Below, one piece after another: positions 18,967-27,441 of a stretch of 64,000 nt of DNA. Position 1 is the stretch's first letter. The number at the start of each line of letters is the position of its first letter. The stretch comes from Metallibacterium scheffleri (lineage in GTDB: Bacteria; Pseudomonadota; Gammaproteobacteria; Xanthomonadales; Rhodanobacteraceae). Location: the NCBI RefSeq assembly GCF_002077135.1, contig NZ_LDOS01000002.1:1513865-1577864 (forward strand), in the 5' to 3' direction. Made by a program: the position numbers and the translations under genes. The notes below the pieces were generated by a model, which saw nothing but the letters and a program-made list of their open reading frames with translations, was not told the DNA's origin and ran no database searches.

Positions 18967-20168
18967 GCGACGCACAAACCACGACTGCACCCACCGCGCG
19001 GGGCGCAGATACGCCGCCATCCAGACGCCGCGCCATGCTGTTGATTCTGGCCAGCGCGTTCATGCTGGCTGGACTGATCTGGCTGGTGTTGTGGTATTTC
19101 GTGTTCTCGCTGCGCGTGACCACCGACGACGCCTACGTGCACGGCAATCAGGTCAATGTGGCCGCCGCGGTGCCAGGCACCATCGTCGCAGTGCTGGCCG
19201 ACGACACCCAACTGGTGCGCGCCGGGCAGCCGCTGTTCAAGCTCGATCCGACCGATGCCGAGCTCAACCTGGCCAGCGCCCGCCATGCGCTGCAGCAGGC
19301 CGTGCGTGGTGTGGCCGCGCAATTCGCCCAGGTCGCCCAGGCGCAGGCTGAAATCGCCGCGCGTCAGGCACAGCTGGCGCAGGCCGAGGACACCCTGCGC
19401 CGCAGTGCGCCGCTGCTCAAGCAGCGTGCCGTTGCCGCCGAACAGGTGACCCGCTTGCGCAACGCCGTCATCGCCGCGCGCGCCGCGCTGCACGCCGCCG
19501 TGCAACAGGAACGCGCCGCGCGCGCCGCCGTGCAGGGCGCCGACATCGCGCGCAATCCCGGCGTGCTGCGCGCGCGCGACGCCTTCCGCGCAGCGTGGAT
19601 CAACCTGCAACGCCACGTGGTGCTGGCGCCGGTGACAGGCTATGTCGCGCAACGCACGGCGCAGCTCGGGCAGCGCATCCAGCCCGGCCAACCGCTGATG
19701 CAGGTGATTCCGCTCTCGCATCTGTGGGTGGATGCCAACTTCAAGGAAACCCAGCTCGCCGACATGCGCATCGGCCAGCCGGTCACACTGACCAGTGACC
19801 TCTATGGCAGCGGCGTGGTGTTCCATGGCGCGGTCGTGGGCCTGGGCGCCGGCACCGGCTCGGTGTTCGCGCTGCTGCCACCGCAGAATGCATCCGGCAA
19901 CTGGATCAAGGTGGTGCAGCGTCTGCCGGTGCGCATCTCGATCGACGCGAGCGATCTGGCGAAGCATCCGCTGCGCCTGGGCCTGTCGATGGATGTCGAT
20001 GTGGATATCCGCGACCGCAAGGGCCAGGTACTGGCGCAGCAGCCGAGCTCGCAGCCGGCAGCAATCACCACGGTGTACGCGCATGAGTTGACGGGCGCCG
20101 ACGCCGCCGCCACAGGCATCATCCAGGCTGCCGCCGCAGCCGCCACCGGGAACACGCGCGAGCCATGA
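18963..20168 (+). CDS. emrA: EmrA-type membrane-fusion adaptor
   Basis: The 401-residue HlyD-family adaptor has an N-terminal cytoplasmic tail, one transmembrane helix (about 20-47: LLILASAFMLAGLIWLVLWYFVFSL), a biotinyl-lipoyl half-motif (VTTDDAYVHGNQVNVAAAVPG), an alpha-helical hairpin rich in Ala/Gln (about 95-200) and beta-barrel segments including LAPVTGYVAQRTAQLGQ. It links the inner-membrane transporter EmrB to the outer-membrane factor. Start and stop both overlap neighbouring genes by 4 nt. Confidence 0.92.
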   Translation: MSDAQTTTAPTARGADTPPSRRRAMLLILASAFMLAGLIWLVLWYFVFSLRVTTDDAYVHGNQVNVAAAVPGTIVAVLADDTQLVRAGQPLFKLDPTDAELNLASARHALQQAVRGVAAQFAQVAQAQAEIAARQAQLAQAEDTLRRSAPLLKQRAVAAEQVTRLRNAVIAARAALHAAVQQERAARAAVQGADIARNPGVLRARDAFRAAWINLQRHVVLAPVTGYVAQRTAQLGQRIQPGQPLMQVIPLSHLWVDANFKETQLADMRIGQPVTLTSDLYGSGVVFHGAVVGLGAGTGSVFALLPPQNASGNWIKVVQRLPVRISIDASDLAKHPLRLGLSMDVDVDIRDRKGQVLAQQPSSQPAAITTVYAHELTGADAAATGIIQAAAAAATGNTREP

Positions 20169-21724
20169 GCCCAACGCAGGAGGCGGCGCCCAACGCCTAC
20201 GGCACGCCGCTGAAGGGCACGCCACTGGTGATCATGACGGCGGCGATCGCCTTCGCCACGTTCATGGAAGTGCTCGACCTGACCATCGTCAACGTGTCGG
20301 TGCCGACCATCGCCGGCAGCCTGGGCGTCAGCCCCGAGGAAGGCACCTGGGCGATCAGCTCCTACGCGCTGGCCAGCGCCATCATGCAGCCGCTCACCGG
20401 CTGGATCGCGCGGCGCTTCGGCGAGGTGCGCACCTTCACCACCTCGGTGCTGCTGTTCGTGGTGTTCTCGGGGCTATGCGGACTGTCCACCAGCATGCCC
20501 ATGCTGGTGTTCTTCCGCCTGATGCAGGGTATGGTTTCCGGGCCGATGGTGCCGCTGTCGCTGACCCTGCTGTTCAGCATCTACCCGCGCGAGAAACAGG
20601 GCGTGGCGCTGGGCCTGTGGGCCATGACCGTGGTGATCGCGCCGATTTTCGGACCGGTGCTGGGTGGCTACATCACCGATAACATGCATTGGTCGTGGAT
20701 CTTCCTGATCAATATCCCAGTCGGACTCGCCGCCGGTCTGCTCACCCTGACCTTGATGCGCGGGCGCGAATCGAAGACCTTCAAGGTGCCGATCGACATC
20801 GTCGGACTGGTGCTGCTGGCTGCGGGCGTGGGCTCGCTGCAGTTCATGCTCGACAACGGCAACAACATGGACTGGTTCGCCTCGCCGCTGATCCTGACCC
20901 TGGGCCTGACCGCGCTGGTGTGCTTGAGTTTCCTGATCGTGTGGGAACTCACCGACCGACACCCGGTGGTCGATCTGCGCCTGTTCAAATCGCGCAATTT
21001 CAGCATCGGCGTGCTGTCGCTGACAGTCGGCATGTTCTGCTTTTTCGGCATCAACGTGGTGTATCCGCTGTGGCTGCAGACCACACTGGGCTACACCGCC
21101 GAATGGGCCGGACTGGCCACCGCGCCGGTGGGCCTGCTGGCCGTGGTGCTGTCGCCGCTGGTAGGCAAAAACCTGCACCGCATGGACTTGCGCATGGCGG
21201 TAAGTTTCGCCTTCATCGTGTTCGCCTGGACATCGTTCTGGTTTGCCGGATTCAGCACGGACTCCACATTCTGGCAACTGGTCGAGCCACGCATCGTGCA
21301 GGGCATCGCCATCGCATTCTTCTTCATCCCGCTGAATCAGATCATCATCGCCGGCCTGCGCCCGGACCAGATCGCCTCGGCCTCCGGACTGGCCAATTTT
21401 TTCCGCACACTGGCTTCCAGCGTGTCCACGGCGGTGACAGTGACGCTATGGCAGCACCGCGCCGAATATCACCACGCCGTGCTCGCCGAACAGGTCAGCC
21501 TGGGCAATCCCGGCGCGGTGGCTTACATCGACAAGGTGCATGCACTGGGACTGCATGGACCACCAACTTTCGGCCTGATCGATCTGATCGTCAGTAAGGA
21601 GGCCTATACGCTGGCGGTGAACGATGTGTTCTGGCTGTTCGGCTGGCTGTTCATCGTCATCATCCCGCTGGTGTGGCTGGCGCGACCGCCATTCAACGCC
21701 GCGGCTGGCGCGGGCATGCACTAA
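20165..21724 (+). CDS. emrB: EmrB-type MFS drug:H+ antiporter (DHA2)
   Basis: A 519-residue, 14-helix major facilitator of the DHA2 family, the length of E. coli EmrB. The helix-1 signature FMEVLDLTIVNVSVPTIAG and the motif-A region GWIARRFGEVR are intact. It exports hydrophobic compounds in exchange for protons, using EmrA and the outer-membrane factor encoded upstream. It is the last gene of the operon; no clear intrinsic terminator is visible in the 75 bp after it. Confidence 0.93.
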   Translation: MSPTQEAAPNAYGTPLKGTPLVIMTAAIAFATFMEVLDLTIVNVSVPTIAGSLGVSPEEGTWAISSYALASAIMQPLTGWIARRFGEVRTFTTSVLLFVVFSGLCGLSTSMPMLVFFRLMQGMVSGPMVPLSLTLLFSIYPREKQGVALGLWAMTVVIAPIFGPVLGGYITDNMHWSWIFLINIPVGLAAGLLTLTLMRGRESKTFKVPIDIVGLVLLAAGVGSLQFMLDNGNNMDWFASPLILTLGLTALVCLSFLIVWELTDRHPVVDLRLFKSRNFSIGVLSLTVGMFCFFGINVVYPLWLQTTLGYTAEWAGLATAPVGLLAVVLSPLVGKNLHRMDLRMAVSFAFIVFAWTSFWFAGFSTDSTFWQLVEPRIVQGIAIAFFFIPLNQIIIAGLRPDQIASASGLANFFRTLASSVSTAVTVTLWQHRAEYHHAVLAEQVSLGNPGAVAYIDKVHALGLHGPPTFGLIDLIVSKEAYTLAVNDVFWLFGWLFIVIIPLVWLARPPFNAAAGAGMH

Positions 21725-21799
21725 CGGATACCAAAGCGGAAAACTGATCGGTGCCGCATCAACGCAGCGCGTGAATGTATGTTGCAACCTACTGCTGTG

Positions 21800-22546
21800 C
21801 TAGCGCAGCAGCAGTTCCAGCGTCTTGCCCGCGGCGGCCATGCCGAAACTTGCGGTGACGTGCATCACCGAGCCCAGACCGCCGCCGCAATCGAGGCTGC
21901 CAGGTTCACAAGCCGCATCGACATCCGGCGCGCGCCGCACGTTTTCCATCGAGTACACGGCGGCGATGCCGAAATAGCGCTCGGGGTTGCGCGCGAACCC
22001 ATGCTGCTGGCGCAGGCGTTTGCGCACCAGCGCCAGCAAGGCATCGTGCTCGGTGCGCGAAAGATCACGCACTTGCACGCGCACCGCGTCGCTGCGCCCA
22101 CCGGCCGAGCCCACCGTAACCACCGGCTGTTTGTTGCGGCGGCAGTGCGCGATCAACGCCACTTTCACCGCCAGGGCATCGCAGGCATCCAGGACCACAT
22201 CGCAATCGGCGAGCAGATCCATACGCTCGGTGGTGAGAAACCGTTCCACAGGTTGCAGGTGCAGCGCGGGATTGATCGCGTGCAGCCGCTCGCCCAGCAC
22301 CGCCACCTTGGGCTTGCCGTAGTTGCCGTCCAGCGCGTGCGACTGACGGTTCGTGTTGCTGATGCACACCTCGTCGGCGTCGATCAGACGCAACGTGCCA
22401 ACGCCGCTGCGCGCCAGCGCCTCGGCCGCCCACGAGCCGACGCCGCCGACGCCGACCACGCCGACACGCGCAGCGGCAAGGCGCTGCAAGGCCGCTGCGC
22501 CATACAGGCGCACGACACCGGCAAAGCGTGGATCGGATGCAAGCAT
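21800..22546 (-). CDS. tcdA: tRNA threonylcarbamoyladenosine dehydratase
   Basis: TcdA (CsdL) catalyses ATP-dependent cyclisation of t6A to ct6A at position 37 of ANN-decoding tRNAs. The 248-residue product has the E1-like nucleotide-binding motif VGVVGVGGVGSWAAEAL, the following acidic strand LIDADEVCISNTNRQ and a SVMHVTASFGM region near the C-terminus, all typical of TcdA. In E. coli the gene neighbours csdA/csdE; no such gene is visible here. It converges with emrB. Confidence 0.92.
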   Translation of the reverse strand: MLASDPRFAGVVRLYGAAALQRLAAARVGVVGVGGVGSWAAEALARSGVGTLRLIDADEVCISNTNRQSHALDGNYGKPKVAVLGERLHAINPALHLQPVERFLTTERMDLLADCDVVLDACDALAVKVALIAHCRRNKQPVVTVGSAGGRSDAVRVQVRDLSRTEHDALLALVRKRLRQQHGFARNPERYFGIAAVYSMENVRRAPDVDAACEPGSLDCGGGLGSVMHVTASFGMAAAGKTLELLLR

Positions 22547-22664
22547 GGGCGGGCGAGGCTAACAGCGTCGCGGCACCATGCAAAGCCGTGCAGCCGGCGC
22601 AAGCCCGGCGCAAGGTGCGGATGGTTATGCTTGCGCATCGGTTCCACGACACAAGGAAGATTGC

Positions 22665-23060
22665 ATGCGCTACGCGTTGGTCCTGATCCTCGGCATCGCC
22701 ATCGGCGCCCTGGCGATGAGCCAGGTCGGCAAGATCCTGGCCGCGCGCGATGCCTACCCGCGCGGCGTGATGGCGGTGATGCAGCAGCACTACGGCGCTC
22801 TGCGCCACGGCCTCGACACGGGCACATGCAATGCCGCAGATAACCAGAACAACCTGGCCTGGGTGGCGCGCATGAGCATGCAGATCAACCCGGCGCTGAA
22901 TCCGCATGCCGCCGATCTGCGCTTCGACACCTACGTGAGCAAGCTCGACGCGCGCATCGCCGCCGCGCAGGCGGTCGCGCCAGCCGACTGCCCGGCGCTG
23001 CGCCTAGCGGCGCAGCGCATCGGCGCCGCCTGCAGCGCCTGCCACGAGGTTTATCGTTGA
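22665..23060 (+). CDS. Cytochrome c'-like protein with one haem site
   Basis: A 131-residue exported protein with an uncleaved or signal helix at 1-22 (MRYALVLILGIAIGALAMSQ) and a predicted four-helix body. A single haem-attachment motif, CSACHEVYR, lies at the extreme C-terminus. That C-terminal CxxCH position is typical of class II cytochromes c' and c556. Two additional Cys are present in the body. The start follows AAGGAAG by about 9 nt. It ends 2 nt before the convergent Mpo1-like gene. Its electron partner cannot be deduced. Confidence 0.72.
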   Translation: MRYALVLILGIAIGALAMSQVGKILAARDAYPRGVMAVMQQHYGALRHGLDTGTCNAADNQNNLAWVARMSMQINPALNPHAADLRFDTYVSKLDARIAAAQAVAPADCPALRLAAQRIGAACSACHEVYR

Positions 23061-23062
23061 GG

Positions 23063-23365
23063 TTACAGCCGCACCTTGCCGCGCAACACATCGGCGAACA
23101 TGCGCCAGTCGCCGAGCAGGCTGTACCACGGGTGCTGGAACGTCGCCGGGCGATTTTTCTCGAACACGAAATGCCCGACCCAGGCAAAGCCATAGCCCAC
23201 CAATGGAACCAGCAGCAGCCACCACGCATCACGTGTCAACAACGCCGTCAGCAGCAGCAACAGCACGATGCAACTACCGGCGAAATGCAGTTGCCGGCAC
23301 ACGCGGTGGCGATGCTCGCCCAGATAGAACGGATAGAACTCGGCAAAGCTGCGGAAACGCGCCAT
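23063..23365 (-). CDS. Mpo1/DUF962-like membrane protein
   Basis: A 100-residue protein starting at the ATG at 23365. It has the family opening RSFAEFYPFYLGEHRHRVCRQLHFAG, with conserved His residues, two membrane helices (about 28-62) and the motif GFAWVGHFVFEKNRPATFQHP. These features identify the DUF962/YGL010w (Mpo1) family. In yeast, Mpo1 is an Fe2+-dependent dioxygenase for 2-hydroxy fatty acids; in bacteria the substrate is not established. Single-domain length is normal for bacterial members. Confidence 0.85.
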   Translation of the reverse strand: MARFRSFAEFYPFYLGEHRHRVCRQLHFAGSCIVLLLLLTALLTRDAWWLLLVPLVGYGFAWVGHFVFEKNRPATFQHPWYSLLGDWRMFADVLRGKVRL

Positions 23366-23474
23366 ACGCGGCCTCGGCGGTGTGAATCGGTGCGAAACAC
23401 ACCCTAGCTCGACTGGAACCGCATCGCCACACACGGGTCCATAGCGGCATTCGTTGGCCGTCGAGGAACCCATC

Positions 23475-24335
23475 ATGCAACGTACTTTGATGTTCGTAGC
23501 GCTGGCTGCCGCCGCCGCCACCGCGAGCGCCGCCAGTCTTCCCGCCATCCTGTCCGGCCACGACTGGGCAGCCATCAACCAAGCGCCCGCGCGGCTGATG
23601 CTCGCGCTGCGCGGTGACCGCAATCTGGATTGCCGACTCGAGCACTACGCCGGCGGCAGCACGCTGGACTGCGTGGCGCGCCAGCCGATGCACGTCCTCG
23701 GCCTGGATGTGGAGGAGTTTTACCTGCTGCACAACGCCAACGGCGAGCGCATGCTCAAGCTGGTTTCGCCGAGCGGCGTGGCGGCGGTGCGCCGAGCCGC
23801 GCAAGCCCACTTTCCGCATGCCGGGTTGGTATCCACCGGCGTCCTGCAGTGGAAGGCGGACCTCGGCGGCAAACACGAGTTGCAGGTCAGCCAGCGCAAT
23901 GACCTGGCCGGTGAACTTGCCTTCGTGAACTGGAGGCCCGTGGCCCCTGGCGCACGCAAGGCCGGCGCCAGCATCGACACCGGCGTGCTCGAAGGCACGA
24001 TCCGTGCGCGCGGACATGATCCACTGCGCGTCTGCGCGGTCAATGCCGAAAGCGGCCCGAGTCGCTGCGTGCGCGTGCCGATCGGCAGCAACCACTACCG
24101 CATCGATGGACTGCATGCAGGCAGCTATTTCGCCATCGGCTACGCCAGCAACGACCGCTGGCATCCAGCGCACGCGCACCAGTGGTCCAACTGCAAGCCC
24201 ACACGCAGCAACGATTGCACCAATGGCATCCTCAAGGCGCTGCGCGTGAACCCAGGCGAGGTCGTGCACGCCGCGCTCAACCATGCCTTCACGCAGCTAC
24301 CGGGCACGCTGAGCCAGGCGCCGATCAACACATGA
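23475..24335 (+). CDS. Secreted protein of unknown function
   Basis: The 286-residue product starts at 23475 after GAGGA and begins with a clear signal peptide (MQRTLMFVALAAAAATASA|A). I recognise no family. The mature chain contains six Cys, mostly in pairs consistent with periplasmic disulfides (CRLEH...LDCVARQ, RVCAVNAESGPSRCVRV, NCKPTRSNDCTNG). The C-terminal half looks like a beta-sandwich (LEGTIRARGHDPLRVCAV, YRIDGLHAGSYFAIGY), resembling the carboxypeptidase-regulatory or prealbumin-like fold in which a short polar peptide loop precedes GxY. This is a structural guess. It has no obvious operon partner. Confidence 0.65.
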   Translation: MQRTLMFVALAAAAATASAASLPAILSGHDWAAINQAPARLMLALRGDRNLDCRLEHYAGGSTLDCVARQPMHVLGLDVEEFYLLHNANGERMLKLVSPSGVAAVRRAAQAHFPHAGLVSTGVLQWKADLGGKHELQVSQRNDLAGELAFVNWRPVAPGARKAGASIDTGVLEGTIRARGHDPLRVCAVNAESGPSRCVRVPIGSNHYRIDGLHAGSYFAIGYASNDRWHPAHAHQWSNCKPTRSNDCTNGILKALRVNPGEVVHAALNHAFTQLPGTLSQAPINT

Positions 24336-24375
24336 TCGACATCGGTCGTGGGCGCGGCGCGCGCGCAGGGAGCCA

Positions 24376-25251
24376 TCAGCTCGGCGGCAACGGAATGAAT
24401 TCGTGCTCGCCGGGCACACTACCCATGCGTCCCGCGGACCAGTCGCGCCTGGCTTGCTCGATGCGCGCACGCTCACCGGCAACGAAGTTCCACCATAGGT
24501 GCGGCGGCGTGCCGTAAGGCGCGCCACCGAACAGCATCGCGAGCAGCGGCGTGCGGGCACACAGGTGCCCGGGCGTGCCGCCGATCTCGACCGCCAACTC
24601 GCCGGCGAGGATGGGGCGGCCATCCAGTTCCGCGACCCCATCGAGCACATACACCGCGCGTTCGGCATGTTCGGCGGGCAGCAGCAGTTCGGCGCCCGTC
24701 TGCGCCACGCAGGCCAGATCGAACAACGCCCCGAAAACCCGCACCGGCGCATGGCGGCCATAGGCACTGCCCGCGATCAGGCGCAACTGCGCGCCATCCT
24801 GCTGCCAGGATGGCAGCGCCACGGCAGCGTGATGCTGGAACGAAGGCTCGCACTCGGCCGCACCCGGAGGCAGCGCCACCCAGGTCTGGATGCCATGCAC
24901 GCGCTGTCCTGCCGCGCGCTGCGTCGGCGGCGTGCGCTCGGAATGCACGATGCCGCGCCCCGCGGTCATCCAGTTGACCGCGCCGGGCTCGATATCCTGC
25001 ACGCTGCCCACGCTGTCGCGATGACGCAACACACCCTCGAACAGGTAGGTCACCGTGGCCAGGCCGATATGCGGATGCGGGCGCACATCGAGACCCCGAC
25101 CCGGCGCGCAATCGACCGGTCCGAGGTGATCGAAAAACACGAACGGGCCGACCATGCGCCGCTGCACCTGCGGCAGTAGGCGCCGCACCATGAAGCCATC
25201 GCCCAGATCGTGCTGGCGACCGCTCAACAGCCAGCGTTGCGTGGTTTGCAT
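24376..25251 (-). CDS. Pirin family protein
   Basis: A 291-residue bicupin with the pirin N-terminal domain. The metal-binding motif RPHPHIGLATVTYLFEG and the later GIVHSE provide the expected two His, one His and one Glu. The C-terminal cupin (about 170-285) includes ERAVYVLDGVAELDG. Bacterial pirins are iron-binding; some have quercetinase activity and others bind metabolic enzymes, so no substrate is assigned. The start at 25251 (MQTTQRWLLS) follows GGAG. It lies just downstream of a co-directional ene-reductase. Confidence 0.88.
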   Translation of the reverse strand: MQTTQRWLLSGRQHDLGDGFMVRRLLPQVQRRMVGPFVFFDHLGPVDCAPGRGLDVRPHPHIGLATVTYLFEGVLRHRDSVGSVQDIEPGAVNWMTAGRGIVHSERTPPTQRAAGQRVHGIQTWVALPPGAAECEPSFQHHAAVALPSWQQDGAQLRLIAGSAYGRHAPVRVFGALFDLACVAQTGAELLLPAEHAERAVYVLDGVAELDGRPILAGELAVEIGGTPGHLCARTPLLAMLFGGAPYGTPPHLWWNFVAGERARIEQARRDWSAGRMGSVPGEHEFIPLPPS

Positions 25252-25287
25252 CGGCGCGCTCCTCCGGCAATCACGGTGCTTGCGCAC

Positions 25288-26346
25288 TCACCAGGCGCGG
25301 GCGTATTGCGGTGGTGGAGCGAGCGTGACTCCCAGCGCCTGCGCGGCACGGCGCGGAAAGTACGGATCGCGCAGCAACTCGCGCGCCAGCAGGATCACAT
25401 CTGCCTGCCGCGTGGCGAGGATGGTTTCGGCCTGCTGCGCGTCGGTGATCATGCCCACCGCGCCAGTCGCGATGCCGGCCTCGTTGCGTATGCGCGCGGC
25501 GAATTCAACCTGATACCCCGGCCCCGGCTCGATCTGCTGCCGCATATCCAGCCCGCCGGAAGACACATCGATCAGATCCACGCCGAGCTCACGCAACTGC
25601 CGGCACAGCGCGATGCTTTGCTCGATGTCCCAGCCACCTTCAACCCAATCGCTGGCCGAAATGCGCACCCACAGCGGCTTGTGCGCTGGCCACGCGGCAC
25701 GCGCCGCAGCGGTCACTTCCAGCAGCAGGCGGATGCGATTGTCGAAGCTGCCGCCATAACGGTCGGTGCGCTGGTTGCTCAGCGGCGATAGGAACTGGTG
25801 CAGCAAGTAGCCGTGCGCGGCGTGCAGCTCGATCAGGCCAAAGCCCGCGGCATCCGCGCGTCGCGCCGCGGCCACGAACTGCTGCACCAGCGCGGCGATG
25901 TCGGTGTCATCGAGTGCGCGCGGCTGACGATAATCAGCGCGAAATGCCCGCGCACTGGGCGCCAGCGGCTGCCAGCCGCCAGCGGCATCGTCCACACCCT
26001 TGCCGCCGTCCCATGGCGCGGCGGTGCTGGCCTTGCGCCCGGCATGCGCCAGTTGCATCGCCGGGATCGCGCCCTGCGCGCTGATGAACGCCGCGATGCG
26101 TGCCCATGCGTGCTGCTGCGTGTCATTCCAGATCCCGGTGTCGGCTGGCGAAATGCGGCCTTGCGGCGCCACCGCCGTGGCCTCGGTGAACACGACCGCG
26201 GCGCCACCTACCGCGCGCGTGCTCAGATGCACGAAATGCCAGTCGTCTGGCACACCATCGCGCGCCGAGTACTGGCACATCGGCGAAACCACGATGCGAT
26301 TGCGCAGTTTCAGTTCGCGCTGTTGGAACGTGGAGAACAAAAGCAT
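25288..26346 (-). CDS. namA: Old yellow enzyme, NamA/YqjM type
   Basis: A 352-residue FMN-dependent NADPH:enone oxidoreductase. The YqjM-type active-site segment MCQYSARDG provides the Cys24/Tyr26 pair characteristic of this subgroup. The substrate-binding histidines are in IELHAAHGYLLHQFLSPLSN, and the conserved RTDRYGGS follows. It reduces activated C=C bonds and is often linked to detoxification of electrophiles. The pirin gene follows after 36 nt, so both are probably co-transcribed. Confidence 0.92.
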   Translation of the reverse strand: MLLFSTFQQRELKLRNRIVVSPMCQYSARDGVPDDWHFVHLSTRAVGGAAVVFTEATAVAPQGRISPADTGIWNDTQQHAWARIAAFISAQGAIPAMQLAHAGRKASTAAPWDGGKGVDDAAGGWQPLAPSARAFRADYRQPRALDDTDIAALVQQFVAAARRADAAGFGLIELHAAHGYLLHQFLSPLSNQRTDRYGGSFDNRIRLLLEVTAAARAAWPAHKPLWVRISASDWVEGGWDIEQSIALCRQLRELGVDLIDVSSGGLDMRQQIEPGPGYQVEFAARIRNEAGIATGAVGMITDAQQAETILATRQADVILLARELLRDPYFPRRAAQALGVTLAPPPQYARAW

Positions 26347-26462
26347 GCGGGTTCCTTGGTCAAGGGCTGGTGCGAGCGGTCTGCCGACGCGTCACGTGAC
26401 AAGTATCGCAGCCAGGTCCGGCCGCGTGCGCGGCGATCATTGCCGCGGCCGAAACGAACCGT

Positions 26463-27338
26463 TCACGCCCTTCGTACGGCCCACGCCGCGATGGCACGCG
26501 CAACCGGTTGCGGTGCCTGCATCCAGCCAAAGTGACCCACCGTGGCCGTGCCAAAATCCGCAGCATCGAGCTGGATTTGCTCGCACGATGCATTGGGCAG
26601 TTTGGCCAGCAAGTGGTCGACTGCCGCTTGCGGCACCAACCGATCATCGCGCGCATGCAACACCAGCACCGGCTGACGCACCTCCGCCAGCGCAGCGTCG
26701 GCATCCATGTCCTGACCTGTGATCAGATAGCACCCGCTGCGCGCGCTGCGCGTCCAGTCGCGGATCACGCCACGCGATTCGTTGCCACCGAAACCGAGAC
26801 GGCGCCCGGGGTAATAACCCCATGTACCCGCGACCAGCGGCGCCAGTGCGAATGCAGCACGCAACGGCCACCGCTGCGGCCAGCGAAAATTGCGCCAGTA
26901 CGGCGTGCCGCTGCCGATCAGCGCCAGACCATCGATGGGCGCGCGGACCTGGCTGACATACAACAGCGCCAATTGTCCGCCGAGGCTGTGACCCCCCAGC
27001 AGCCAGATCAGCCCCGGCGCGGCCGCGCGTGCGGCCGCAAAGCTGGCACCGATATCGCGCAGCAGCTCGCCGTAACCCCAATCCCGCGCCCGACCGCGAC
27101 CGGCACGCAACGAACTGCTGCCGATGCCGCGCCATTCATGCACGGCGCAGGCAATGCCCTGCTCCGCGCAATGCGCAGCCAGGGGTGCATAGTGCCGCGC
27201 CGCGACACCCATGGCCGGAAGCCACAGCAGGCCGTACTGCGCACCTTCCGGCAGTACCAGGCTGATTTCCGCCGTTGCGCCATCCGCAGCCTGAACCGGG
27301 ATCGTCCTGGAGACGCTGGACAGCGTGATCGTCGTCAT
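26463..27338 (-). CDS. Alpha/beta-hydrolase fold protein
   Basis: A 291-residue cytoplasmic hydrolase with the nucleophile elbow GGHSLGG (Ser118), an acidic residue in LVLHARDDRLVP and a likely catalytic His in TVGHFGW. This order is a complete Ser-Asp-His triad. A Trp/Tyr-rich insert between strands (about 145-200: YWRNFRWPQRWPLR, WGYYPGRRLGFGG) fits the COG4757-type predicted hydrolases. The substrate is unknown. The ATG at 27338 follows AGGAAA; the longer open frame upstream is not protein-like. Confidence 0.82.
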   Translation of the reverse strand: MTTITLSSVSRTIPVQAADGATAEISLVLPEGAQYGLLWLPAMGVAARHYAPLAAHCAEQGIACAVHEWRGIGSSSLRAGRGRARDWGYGELLRDIGASFAAARAAAPGLIWLLGGHSLGGQLALLYVSQVRAPIDGLALIGSGTPYWRNFRWPQRWPLRAAFALAPLVAGTWGYYPGRRLGFGGNESRGVIRDWTRSARSGCYLITGQDMDADAALAEVRQPVLVLHARDDRLVPQAAVDHLLAKLPNASCEQIQLDAADFGTATVGHFGWMQAPQPVARAIAAWAVRRA

Positions 27339-27441
27339 GATTTCCTGATCCATTGATTGCAAGCACTTCCAGCAGGCGCGCGCGGCATGCGACTTGCTTG
27401 GTGAGCTGCCAATCACCGCGCAACGAGCCTCCATTTTGTTG

